A stretch of 64,000 nucleotides of DNA, taken from positions 11,933,608 to 11,997,607 of the forward strand of contig OY755191.1 in assembly GCA_963576735.1 (NCBI GenBank), read 5' to 3'. Each line of letters opens with the position of its first letter. The first letter of the stretch is position 1. Of this stretch, positions 45,192 to 55,185 are shown in pieces. The position numbers were made by a program, and so were the translations under genes. Source of the DNA: Bedellia somnulentella. Taxonomy: Eukaryota > Arthropoda > Insecta > Lepidoptera > Bedelliidae. Below the pieces are notes generated by a model, which ran no database searches, was not told where the DNA came from, and saw only the letters and a list, made by a program, of their open reading frames with translations.

Positions 45192-45535
45192 AATTCGGTA
45201 TCCAAAGTTTTACTAAAGTGATGCTGATTACAAAACCATTTCGAGATATTATGGTTATAAACAATATTTTCTTGAAATTATATCAATTGAAGCTAAGATG
45301 ACTGTTATTTTATCAAAAAACTGTAACAGTGTTTGACCTTTAATGTTGTTTCAAAGACGTACGGTTTTGCAGTTTATTAATAAAATATCGAAAATCATAG
45401 ATTTGTTTAGTATAATATCGTTATAATTTCATTTGACATCACAAATTCGTGATATGTTTTGCAATCAGCAACATTTTTATAAAACATTTCGCTTCATTTG
45501 CATGTCGCTACGTGATTTTATCGATTTTAAACAAA
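45192..45535 (+). mobile_element. Second copy of the 490-bp TIR element, right end lost
   Basis: From AATTCGGTATCCAAAG it matches 53595-53930 almost base for base. The last 150 bases, including the right TIR, are absent. Confidence 0.8.
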
Positions 45536-45837
45536 ACTTAATGAAAATGGCAATTAAAAAAAAATATTTATTGAGGGTAAATATGTGAACCCATCGCCCT
45601 CCACCTCTAAATAAATAAGATGCTTTTTATTTTTATTGATTTACTAATTAAATTTTAGACCAGTAAAATTTTAAAATTTTATATTAGCCTCCCCAGGGGC
45701 CACAATCTAGTTTATAAGTATAGATTAATGCCCCTCTGTATTATAATTATAAATGTAACTCACCTTTAAAATAAACAGTTTCAAATATATTTCTTTTACG
45801 TCACCAAACATTTGGAAGTCCCTGAACCTTAATTACT

Positions 45838-46325
45838 TACTTATACTCACGCCCATTGTTTCCATTGGGGTAGGCAGAGACTATCGATCGCCACTTTGTA
45901 CGATCCAGGCAAATCACTTTTGCTTCTGTTACATTCATCATTCTTCTCATACATGCTCTTTTATTCTTCATACTTCGGACGCCGGCCTTTTTGAGCACAC
46001 ACTCTATTTGGTCCAGGTGTGTCCTCCGAGGTCGTCTTCTACTCACATTACCTTCCACGTTGGCTCTATAGATCTTTTTCACCTATTTACTGTCATCCAT
46101 ACTCTCTATTTGCCCAAACCACCTTAACATTCCTTTCTCTATCTTGCACACTACGTCATCTTTCACACCTAAACGTTCACGAATTACACTATTTTTCACT
46201 CTGTCGCACAATCTTACATTACATATACTTCTGAGGGATCTCATTTCCAATGCATTCACTCTACTTTCATGCATCTTTTGCCATGCCCAACATTCACTAC
46301 CATACATCAGCGTAGGAACCAGCAT
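45838..46325 (-). pseudogene. LINE-C polyprotein C-terminus, one nonsense codon
   Basis: Read on the minus strand: YGSECWAWQKMHESRVNALE, MRSLRSICNVRLCDRVKNSV, RERLGVKDDVVCKIEKGMLR, WFGQIESMDDSK, stop, then KKIYRANVEGNVSRRRPRRT, HLDQIECVLKKAGVRS, KRACMRRMMNVTEAK and RTKWRSIVSAYPNGN. The stop at 46083 is in frame, where a Leu codon is expected. This is the longest LINE-C remnant here. It covers the region after the reverse transcriptase and ends close to the (TATA-type) tail. The catalytic part is missing. Confidence 0.8.
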
Positions 46326-46730
46326 CTCTTTTCATTATTCAAAATTCAATGTAATATGCTCGTATGTGATGACCCTAACACCATTTAAAAACACTGGATG
46401 TTATAACAGCTTTAATGCGTCGACTGACTAAAAAACGCTCCATTTATTTATCTAAACAAAAATAGACAATGCTGTTGACGCTTATGTAAAAACAATGTGA
46501 TTTCACAATTGAAAATTACTTAGTTATCTTTTAGAAGCTTAATGTTTTTCATAAAATTGCTGTATGACTCTTGAGAGGTGACTAAGGGTATTGGGGCTTT
46601 TAAAGTGATTGGCTATAAAATAAGTTGGTAATAAATCACAAAAAAAAATCTGTATGATTTAATTTTGTAGGTGTGGGAGTTGTGCTGGCTTTCAAGAGGT
46701 GATTGAGGGATGTCGCTGGATACCTATCAC

Positions 46731-47018
46731 ATACATACATATACTCACGGCCGTAAATCCCTAAAAGGGGTAGCCAGAGCTAAGGAATAAGAAATTCATC
46801 AGCCACTTTTGGAAAGTTGCGTGGGGAAAAGATGGTGAAATAAAAAGGTTGTTGGTGATGGGTCTCCAGCCGCATCGCCCATAAATCCCTTTAAAGCCCC
46901 AATACCGTTAGTCGCCTCTTACGTACACCCACCGGAAGAAATGGGGTAGTGCTATTCTAAGCCGACATTACACCTACCACGACAAGACACGACACTACCT
47001 ATCACAATTTATGTTTAA
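46731..47018 (-). repeat. SINE-A, first unit of a tandem duplication
   Basis: A full SINE-A plus the flank CCTACCACGACAAGACACG, CTATCACAATTTATG. The same SINE plus flank follows directly. Confidence 0.87.
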
Positions 47019-47310
47019 CATACATACATACATATACTCACGGCTATAATTCCCTAGAAGGGGTAGCCAGAGCAAAGGAATTATAAATTCCTCAGCCACT
47101 TTTGGAAGTTGAGTGGGGAAAAGATGGTGAAATAAAAAGGTTGTTGGTGATGGCTCTCCAACCACATCGCCCAAAAATCCCTTTAAAGCCCTAATACCGT
47201 TAGTCGCCTCTTACGTACACTCACCGGAAGAAATGGGGTAGTGCTATTCTAAGCCGACATTACACCTACCACGACACGACACGACAATACCTATCACAAT
47301 TTATGTTTAA
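47019..47310 (-). repeat. SINE-A, second unit of the tandem duplication
   Basis: It repeats the preceding unit including the non-SINE flank CCTACCACGACACGACACG. The flank shared by both units shows duplication of the locus, not two insertions. Confidence 0.87.
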
Positions 47311-47584
47311 TTCTTATTTAATTATCCCCTAGCAACTTCAATAAGTGCATGCGGCTCTCCTTTTTGAGATTTATAGCCGAGACCGAGAGATTAGGTGAAA
47401 TTAGAGTCAATAATAGCAATTCATTTTCAATGATGTGATGAAATGATAAAATTATTCAGCGGCTAATTGGTCCTTATTGTTGTATTTCAAAAATAGTTAT
47501 CGTTTCAGCAGTAGTTCTGTAAAAATAGGGTAGTGCTAAAATAAATATTCCTCTCTACCCCAAGGATATTATTTTGTCCCCTTT

Positions 47585-47900
47585 GGGGTGGAGACTTTGG
47601 GGCCTTGGGGTCCGGAAGCACGTGGTTTATATAAAGAGTTAGCTTGTCGTCTTATTGAAACAACTGGGAACCCAAAGGCAGGCTCTTACCTTGGACAAAG
47701 ACTTAGCATTGCCATACAACGCGGCAATGCTTCCAGCGTCCTAGGTACCCTTCCCCGAGAAGAGGAGCTGGAAGATGTTTTTAGATTTTAAGTTTTTAGG
47801 TATCTATTTTAATTATGTAAATAATTGTTATATTTGTTTTTATTTATATATATTTTTTGTAGCTGATGTATAGAACTAAGTAGATTTTGATTTAATTGAT
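47585..47900 (+). pseudogene. LINE C-terminal fragment, GNAAS-type
   Basis: The frame METLGPWGPEARGLYKEL, NPKAGSYLGQRLSIAIQRGN, ASSVLGTLPREEELEDVF-stop is a LINE polyprotein C-terminus. An AT-rich 3' UTR follows. No reverse transcriptase portion is left. Confidence 0.65.
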
Positions 47901-48296
47901 AATAATATATAATATTAAAAAGGGTAGTGCTATACTTAATCTAGCGTGTATTTTTATTTGTTGTATCTCTAAACAGTTTAAAAGTACAACAGTACTGAAA
48001 CCCTGTTAGCGGCAAACAAAGCCTGCGTTATGAAGTATCGCTTATTTTTAAGAACTTGGTAATGGAACCTATTAAGGAGGTACTCGAGGCAGTTTTAGTG
48101 TTACAAGGTAAAATTAAGTGTATTTTAGTGTTGTGGATGATATTTTATGTACTTAAAATTGACTTGTACCTAAACTAACGGCCCTTAATACCATAAAGAG
48201 GAAACCAGAAATATAGATTTGAAATGAAATTAAACAGATTTTTTTAAATGTAGCTTAGGTAAAAAATTGTAAATGTTGTAAGAATATCGTAATATC
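47901..48296. other. No feature recognised
   Basis: AT-rich sequence without a supported gene. Confidence 0.3.
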
Positions 48297-48532
48297 CAAA
48301 AATTCACGGCAATAAATCCCAAAAAGGGGTAGCCAGAGCTTCGGAATAAAAAAATCTCCAGCCCATTTTGGAAGTTGAGCAGGGAAAAACTGTAAAGTAA
48401 ATGTTTTTGATGATGGGTCTCCAACCGCATTGCCCAAAAACCACTTTAAAAAGGCCCCATACTCTTGGTCGCCTCTTACGACACCCGTGTGTAGAATGGG
48501 GTAGTGACATTCTAAGCCGGCCCATCACGGCT
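48297..48532 (-). repeat. SINE-A, diverged
   Basis: TTCACGGCAATAAATCCC to CTAAGCCGGCCCATCACGG. The (TATG)n tail is gone. Confidence 0.75.
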
Positions 48533-49133
48533 TACGGAGAATGAGTATGCATATGTAAATACGTATGCTAATACAAAGAAGCCGATTAAAAAAAACCTTA
48601 AGACGCATCCGTTCAGTGGCAATAAGCTTATACAAAAATATTGTTAAATTCAGCCAATCTTTTAGTTATATTCGTTGCGAAAGATGTGACAATAATAATG
48701 GTTTACTTTTAAGTATTCTTTTCTAAATTTTCAGCAATCTTATTATCGCTTGTTTATAAAATATGAACTGTAAAATAAGTTATTTCTTGATCTCGTTAAC
48801 AGAGGCGTGATAACAAGATTACTCTGACAAACAACATTATTGACTTTGGCGAGTGAAATTTGATGTTAGTAACAATCAAAAATTTGAAGCCAATTAAGGT
48901 CGTCCAACAAAAATAGTGGATTATGTAAGCGAAAATTTTACGGAATTTAAAGTTTGTTATATTTTTAGTAATTGAGTTGCAAAATTCGCTACTTTTAGTC
49001 TGGTATAATTTTCTTTTTTGATCTTTTTCTGTTGTTTCCATATTAGCTAAGAATAATAAGCTAATTTTTACCGGCCTCTCTTTAGAGCTTTAGAATCAAT
49101 ATTTCTTGTCTGTATTTCGATGTTGAGAGTGAA
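48533..49133. other. No feature recognised
   Basis: AT-rich sequence, no repeat recognised. Confidence 0.3.
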
Positions 49134-49718
49134 AAATAATTTTTAACAAAAAGAAAACCGACTTCATAGAAAAACAACCGAAAATAAACAATCTAGTACT
49201 AAAAAGTACGAAATAAGTTTTTTTAATTGAATATGAGTACTGTGATTGATACCTTAGCAATTTCTTTATTCCACACGCGTCAGTTCAACCTACCTAAATA
49301 TTACAATTCTCTTAAATTAATTTGTGAGCCGGTGCCAGCCTCGATGATAATTGATAATAAGAAGTGTGTATTTCGCACTTCATATACATGTAAAATGTAG
49401 GGTACCTTGTAGTTGTAGGGTAAATTGATTTTTGTACGTATTATCATTTAAAACGTTAGGCGATAGATATATATTGTTTAGATTGTAATAATCAGAGATA
49501 GATAGCAGGGTGAATTTACTTTTGTTTGTCTGGCACCGACTCAAAAATTAATTTAAGAGAATTGTAATATTTAGGTAGGTTGAACTGACGCGTGTGGAAT
49601 AAAGAAATTGCTAAGGTATTAATCACAGTACTCATATTCAATTAAAAAAACTTATTTCGTACTTTTTAGTACTAGATTGTTTATTTTCGGTTGTTTTCTT
49701 TTTGTTAAAAAATATTTT
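49134..49718. mobile_element. Long-TIR element, arms of about 190-206 bp
   Basis: The left arm 49134-49339 and the right arm 49531-49718 are nearly exact inverted copies (left AAACAATCTAGTACTAAAAA, right TTTTTAGTACTAGATTGTTT; both hold ACACGCGTCAGTTCAACC or its complement). About 190 bases lie between. The left arm has a 16-base insert (CGACTTCATAGAAAAA). No coding capacity. Confidence 0.85.
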
Positions 49719-50034
49719 ATTTTACGAGTTTTAGAGATGGGTAGACCTGGCAAAGATGCCTCTCGGATGAGGAAGCGACAGTTACTGTATTATTCTTTGT
49801 ATTTCCGGTATTTCTATTATAGTACGATATTAAATAGGCTCAACCATATGTAACCTTACATGGTTCTTAAAATCCTTCGAAAGGCGATGGTCTTCAATTC
49901 TACATCTCAAGAAAGACAAACGCTCACGCCGAATATCCCTGAAGGGATATCACGTGACATTGTCACCTGTTGTTCAGAGTACCCACGATTTATTAGGCAG
50001 TGTTCTCACGTTATACAGGGCAGGCCTATCGGCG

Positions 50035-50206
50035 TGTGGGAACAGCAAAGATATACTGGCCAGTACACCCTGCTGTGTACCAACTTATAATTTGTATCTA
50101 TGCTTAACTCGAAAAACATTTATACTCCGCGATGTAGGAATATGAGTGAGACGCTGCTATGTGCGTTTGAGTCCGCAGTAGTGTGCGCTCTAACATGACT
50201 CCAACA
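50035..50206 (+). repeat. Left terminal repeat of TRIM
   Basis: 172 bp, TGTGGGAACAGC to ATGACTCCAACA. Confidence 0.9.
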
Positions 50207-50418
50207 GGACTCCCCTCCTAGTCGATACGACGATATCAAAGCTAGGAGGTACCTATTACCAATCACCAAATTCAGTGTGAGCAGTGAGGCCGGTGATTGC
50301 ATGCCTGTAGATGCTCTGCTGAATTAATGGTGTGGTGAGGTAAGCGAGGAATAGAAGTTGCGGGTAGATCGAGAAATGTAGTAGAGGGAAGCGTGTGTTC
50401 TTATCGAGGGGTCACCAC

Positions 50419-50590
50419 TGTGGAAACAGCAAAGCTATACTGGCCAGTACACCCTGCTGTGTACCAACTTATAATTTGTATCTATGCTTAACTCGAAAAA
50501 CATTTACACTCCGCGATGTAGGAATACGAGTGAGACCCTGCTATGTGCGTTTGAGTCCGCAGTAGTGTGCGCTCTAACATGACTCCCACA
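50419..50590 (+). repeat. Right terminal repeat of TRIM
   Basis: 172 bp, TGTGGAAACAGC to ATGACTCCCACA. Confidence 0.9.
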
Positions 50591-50630
50591 GGCGTTTTGA
50601 ACAAATACACTGTCACATAATTGTGAGTTT

Positions 50631-51145
50631 CGACAGTCCCCTCGATTTCCTGGGATGCCATCATCAGATCCTGGTCTCATGGTACTTTCTCGGTAACAAT
50701 AACATAACAAAAGAAATGTTTAGTGAACCTGTACTTCTCTTCATAAAAGCTACGAAGAGGAGTATAAATCTATATAGAATGTGGAAAGAACTGTTTCCTA
50801 ATACCTAGTGATTGAGGATCCACACCTTCTATCATCAGCTCAGCAGCATAACAATATGATTTTCAGAAGCAAATGCCAATATAAGTTCAGAAAATATGTA
50901 AAACGCGGTAAATTTGCCTATAAAATTTGAGGGTTCCCCTCGATTTCTCCAGGATCCCATCATCAGACCCTGATATCCTCATCATGGTACCAATCCGGGA
51001 GTATCTTCTTTCGAATAAAAAAATAATAATCAAAATCGGTTCATAAATGGCAAAGTAATCGGCGAACAAACATAAAAAAAATATAAAAATATACCGGTCG
51101 AATTGAGAACACTCCTTTTTTTTAAGTCGGTTAAAAAGGAGTGCG
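50631..51145 (+). repeat. Dispersed repeat F, two partial copies
   Basis: CCCCTCGATTTCCTGGGATG at 50639 and CCCCTCGATTTCTCCAGGAT at 50937 start related blocks. The second ends in GAATTGAGAACACTCC and AAGTCGGTTAAAAAGG. I know the ending as a widespread arthropod repeat of uncertain class. Confidence 0.55.
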
Positions 51146-51309
51146 TTCTTCTCGCACATCTATTTGTTAATTACACGCTCATACTCGCGTGTTTTGCGTA
51201 TGATCGACAAGCGATAACAGCAGCTACCGAACAAAATGCAAACTAGTGACATTCTAGCATTATAAGTTCTTCTGAGAAGTCTCATTATAATCCTTTATTT
51301 TTGTTTCAG

Positions 51310-51498
51310 ATCAATCAACTTAAGAAAATAACGATGTGAATTTTTTCATCAATTTCAAACCGAGGATGAGTGCGCATGCGCGGCAGTGACACAAAATGGC
51401 GCGGGGTTTAAGCGGGAAAGCGCTGTTGACTATCATTGGGGTTTTTATGAACATTGCCAAGTGTCATACCGGCTGGGCTGAGGAAATACAAGATTTAG
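51310..51498 (+). CDS. First coding exon of a host gene (signal-peptide-like start)
   Basis: A polypyrimidine tract and AG at 51308-51309 give a strong acceptor. ATG at 51396 lies in CACAAAATGGC, a good arthropod start context, with an in-frame TGA at 51387 just upstream. The exon encodes 34 residues plus one base and meets TTTAG/GTAAGTG, a consensus donor (GT at 51499), leaving a phase-1 intron. The residues begin MARGLSGK, followed by the hydrophobic ALLTIIGVFMNIA and then KCHTGWAEEIQDL. This looks like a signal peptide leading to an extracellular or membrane protein. No family can be named from so little, and no later exon was found in the window. The alternative is that the exon is a first exon with its own promoter (see the NRF-1 motif). 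Confidence 0.7.
51334..51389 (+). promoter_or_regulatory. Two minimal upstream ORFs
   Basis: ATG-TGA at 51334-51339 is a start-stop pair. A second uORF, ATG at 51366 to TGA at 51387-51389, encodes seven residues and ends six bases before the main ATG. Both could lower or gate translation of the exon's main frame. Confidence 0.5.
51371..51381. promoter_or_regulatory. NRF-1/Erect-wing-type palindrome
   Basis: TGCGCATGCGC matches the known NRF-1 consensus. Its insect homologue is Erect wing. It lies 15-25 bases upstream of the ATG in a locally GC-rich stretch, as in TATA-less promoters. Confidence 0.5.
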
Positions 51499-52017
51499 GT
51501 AAGTGACTTAATATAAATTTAAACAAATACTAGGAATCCAATGCAAATAGCGATTGAAATGAACTGAGCTGAGCGAGTATGTAAATCTCAGTCTTCTTAC
51601 TATCTGTGTGTTTGTGTGTGTGGTCTTAAGCTTTAAGCCACACTCTAAATAATTAACTTTTTTCTATTGACTTCAATGGGTAAATAGGTTTTTAGTTATT
51701 ATTCCTGTCTTAGTTCCTTTACGACACTGAACAATGAATGAATGAAAATACATTTATTTCTATTAACTGCGACACAAAACGAACATACATTTAAAATTTA
51801 CAAAACGAGTTGCAGAAAACTGAAAAAGGGTACGGCTCAGCATAGTGCCTGCCCTATAAAGTGCAGACGCTGTTATGTCCACTTGATCACTGTGCCAATT
51901 GTGTTGAAATCGGTTGATTCGATCATTAAGAAAAGAAGTGGCTTACCCGCCTATAAGAGTTAAAGTTAAAGCGTGGTGGGTGGGGCACCCTTGTTTTTTA
52001 ATTTCGTCTTTATGAAA
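51499..52017. other. Intron start; LINE 3' end traces
   Basis: The intron begins with GTAAGTGACT. ATGAATGAAAATACATTTAT at 51734 looks like an antisense LINE tail, with decayed text to about 51960. Confidence 0.35.
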
Positions 52018-52142
52018 AAAAAGTAAAGAAGGAAAGAGCATGTATGACAAGAATAAAGAATGTGAGCGAAGCAAGAGAGATTAGTTAAGAACATGCCAAG
52101 TGGTGGTTGATAGTTACTGTCTACCCTAATGAGTAAGTAAGT
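52018..52142 (+). repeat. LINE-C 3' end, diverged
   Basis: AGAGCATGTATGACAAGAAT and AGTTACTGTCTACCC, ending in (GTAA)n. Another scrap lies at 52510-52592. Confidence 0.6.
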
Positions 52143-52159
52143 AAGATAAAAGTAGTTGT

Positions 52160-52403
52160 AGCTGTGTAGTGTCGGCTTAGAATAACACTACCCCATTTCT
52201 TCGGGTGGGTGCACGTAAGAGGCGACTAATGGTATTGGGGCTTTTAAGGGATTTTTGGGCAATGCAGTTGGAGACCCATCACCAACATCCTTTATTCCAC
52301 CATCTTTGCCCCAGGCAACTTCCAAAAGTGGCTGAGGAATTTCTAATTCCCTAGTTCTGGCTACCCCTTCAAGGGATTCATAGCCGTGAGTAGATGTATG
52401 TAT
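52160..52403 (+). repeat. SINE-A, full length
   Basis: GCTGTGTAGTGTCGGC to GCCGTGAGTAGATGTATG. Confidence 0.88.
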
Positions 52404-52592
52404 AAAAGTAGTAAGACAATAATCAAATATTTCTAATCATTAGTTAAAATTACTATGGTTACGGCAAAACTACTTATAAATGACGATAGTAACGTAACAT
52501 ACATATTAATGATGAAGAAAGCGAGAGGTGCCTCAATATCGTACAGAGTGGCAATCAATTATCATCTCTCCATCAATGTCTTAGTGGCGTAG

Positions 52593-53095
52593 ATATGAAA
52601 AGGATCTTCGACACCAACACATATCAATATTTTAGATCCATTATATTCTTAACCATGACCTGTAATTTATTTACCTCCCGAACTTCAGCCATATTGAAAA
52701 CAGGAAATTTCAAGTCATAATTCAAAAGTACACCAAAGACAAACGCCCCCATATTTTCGTTTGCGAAGTGAAAGTTATTTTTCCCGCGCAATTCGCTAAA
52801 GTGGCCCGACCGGTATGCAATGGCGAAGAAAAACAAACGGTTGAAAGCAACAGAGGGAGCGTGAGGATTCTTTCGCAAAATATTTTATGACACTCACAGT
52901 TTTACATTTAAAATGTCGGCGATTTTTTTCATTTTCTTTCCCTGGTTTATGAGTTAGTGGTTGTAGAGTCAGCATGCTCAAGATAGAATCAACGCGAAAT
53001 ATATTTTGTTTTTCTTGTAATTGAGTTAGGATACAAATTTAGTATGCTAGTAGTAAACTAGCTGCAGTAACTATTTTAAAATATAATATTGTGCT
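52593..53095. other. No feature supported
   Basis: An 84-codon minus-strand frame (52624-52878) contains RSGHFSELRGKNNFHFANEN, but neither a family nor splice context could be established. Confidence 0.3.
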
Positions 53096-53110
53096 GCATA
53101 TAGTGATGAC

Positions 53111-53361
53111 ATACATACATACATACATATACTCACGGCTGTAAATCCCTAAAAGGGGTAGACAGAGCTAAGGAATTAGAAATTACTCAACCACTTTTGG
53201 AAATGATAGTGGGGAAAAGATGGTAAAAATAAAGGTTGTTGGTGATGGGTCTCAAACCACATCGCCCAAAAATTCCTTAAAAGCCCCAATACCGTTAGTC
53301 GCCTCTTACGTACACCCACCGGAAGAAATGGGGTAGTGCTATTCTAAGCCGACACTACACA
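53111..53361 (-). repeat. SINE-A, full length, 13-15 bp target duplication
   Basis: GCATATAGTGATGAC occurs at 53096-53110 and again at 53362-53376. The element between runs from (ATAC)n to ACACTACACA. This is the clearest proof that SINE-A inserts by target-primed reverse transcription. Confidence 0.93.
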
Positions 53362-53594
53362 GCATATAGTGATGACTGAGAAATAAAAGCTTAATATTCA
53401 AATCCAATTTGCATTCAAATTGCTTTTATTCTCTCGTTCGGATTACTAACTTAAGTATCCACCATTCAGCCAGTCTTTCACTATAAATATATTTTTTAAA
53501 CAATAGTGTGTTAAGGAATGTACAAAGAGGCTGAAGTACTTTTATCCTGCTTCCAATTATCATCAGTTCCAAGCCGGCATAATATTCAAGAGAC

Positions 53595-54084
53595 AATTCG
53601 GTATGCAAAGTTTTACTAAAGTGATGCTGATTACAAAACCATTTCGAGATATTATGGTTATAAACAATATTTTCTTGAAATTATATCAATTGAAGCTAAG
53701 ATGACTGTTATTTTATCAAAAAACTGTAGCAGTGTTTGACCTTCAATGTTGTTTCAAAGACATACGGTTTTGCAGTTTATTAATAAAATATCGAAAATCA
53801 TAGGTTTTTTTAGTATAATATCGTAATAATTTCATTTGACATCACAAATTCTTGATCAATCAGCAACATTTTTATAAAACATTTCGCTTCATTTGCATGT
53901 CGCTACGTGATTTTATCGATCGATGACGTCATTAAGTACAAAAGTTGAACAATCTTTAAAAAATCATAACTTTACAATGACTCATTTTAAATGGAAAATA
54001 ATTAAAATTAGTGTTTTTGTTTCGTGTTTACTATCGAATAAAAATATTTAATAAATACCAAAAAAAAACTTTGCATACCGAATT
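53595..54084. mobile_element. 490-bp TIR element
   Basis: AATTCGGTATGCAAAGTTTT at the left end is exactly inverted at the right end (AAAACTTTGCATACCGAATT). There is no coding frame. A second copy, lacking its right end, is at 45192-45535. The superfamily is unknown. Confidence 0.87.
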
Positions 54085-54675
54085 ATATGTGTCTATTACA
54101 TCACATCACTCTCTTAACTATTAAAAAAAGGTATTGAGGGTTCGAGGCTTGTGAAGTGATTGATAGGATTTGAAACACATCCCACAATACCAGTAAATTG
54201 TAGATTTTCACACTTTTGTATTAAATTCAAAGAAGTTGTTGCTTTTGCTAATATGAACATAAACAGTACATTTTATTAACGTATTTCTAAATCTGCGTTT
54301 CCAAAAATGGTCCTCTACTTCTACTTCTCCAATCATTGTACATGTTTGTGCCTTTTTCCTTACCATTTTAGTGTGACTTTATTTGAAATGCTAATATCGC
54401 AAGTGACTTATAGGAGTTAATATTAGAACATTGATGTCAGCATTAGGTTTTTCATAAGGGCAAATCTATTTACACAGGATTTGCACAGAGAATAATCTAC
54501 GCTACAGTTTTAGATCATAAATTATGTAATGTTACCGTTATAATCCTCAAAGGGACGGGCAAAGTTGCTGAGCTTTTTGCGCGAAAAGTAAATTAGGAAT
54601 AACGCTGTAACAAGGTTGTAGGAACAGGTAATTCTCAGTTGATTTAATTCCGGATTATTCATAGACTTTGTAGTA
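54085..54675. other. No gene recognised
   Basis: Only a trace of SINE-A near 54130-54180. Confidence 0.3.
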
Positions 54676-54876
54676 CTGTGTTTGTGTAGGGAAGCTATTT
54701 AAGTGATTGTTGGGCGATCATTTTTTAAATCTATAATCAATGATAATTTAATTATGAAATGACGGGTGCATTGCTTTTTTTATCCTTTTAAGGGTTTGGT
54801 TTTGGTTACCATTTTCAAGATTTGGCTGCCCCTTTATTTAAGGGATTTATAGCCGTGAGTATATGTGTGTATGTAA
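54676..54876 (+). repeat. SINE-A, strongly diverged
   Basis: AAGTGATTGTTGGGCGATCA and the intact end GATTTATAGCCGTGAGTATA. A fragment of repeat H follows at 54884-55000. Confidence 0.65.
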
Positions 54877-55185
54877 GGGTTTGGTATAAATCAAGAAACC
54901 CTTATAGTTTCGTTATGTTCGTCGGTGTGTCTTTCTGTTCGCGACATAGCTCGTAAACGCTTGGGTCTAGAAAGCTTGTGACTTATTTATATTAGATAGT
55001 GAACTGATACAGTCGAGATCACAAATTGCTGACATTTTTGAAAATCATTTTATTAATACCCCCTCTCAGACAACAGAGAAATTAAATTCATGTCCCCAAA
55101 AAGCTCTTGAGTTGTTGGAACAAAATGTTACCAAAACAACAGCACAGTTTTCTTTTAAGTACGTTGACAGTTATGATATAATTTA

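Larger units (their letters stand above)
50035..50590 (+). mobile_element. TRIM: 556-bp miniature LTR retrotransposon
   Basis: Two 172-bp direct repeats begin TGTGG and end CAACA/CCACA, so both obey the TG...CA rule. They enclose 212 bp without a coding frame. GGCG at 50031-50034 and 50591-50594 is a 4-bp target duplication. The repeats differ at six positions (about 3.5%). No canonical TGG primer site follows the left repeat. The strand is nominal. Confidence 0.88.
49921..50630 (-). repeat. SINE-B hosting a TRIM
   Basis: The antisense body (GCTCACGCCGAATATCCC, GGCAGGCCTATC) is cut at 50034 and resumes at 50595 as TTTTGAACAAATACACTGTC. Confidence 0.8.

Noticed and set aside
47588..47791. Independent 67-residue host protein
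   Set aside because: Its text parallels the fragment at 36850 and is the C-terminus of a LINE polyprotein.
52624..52878. Minus-strand 84-codon protein
   Set aside because: No family recognised and no flanking splice sites; an open frame of this size is expected by chance.
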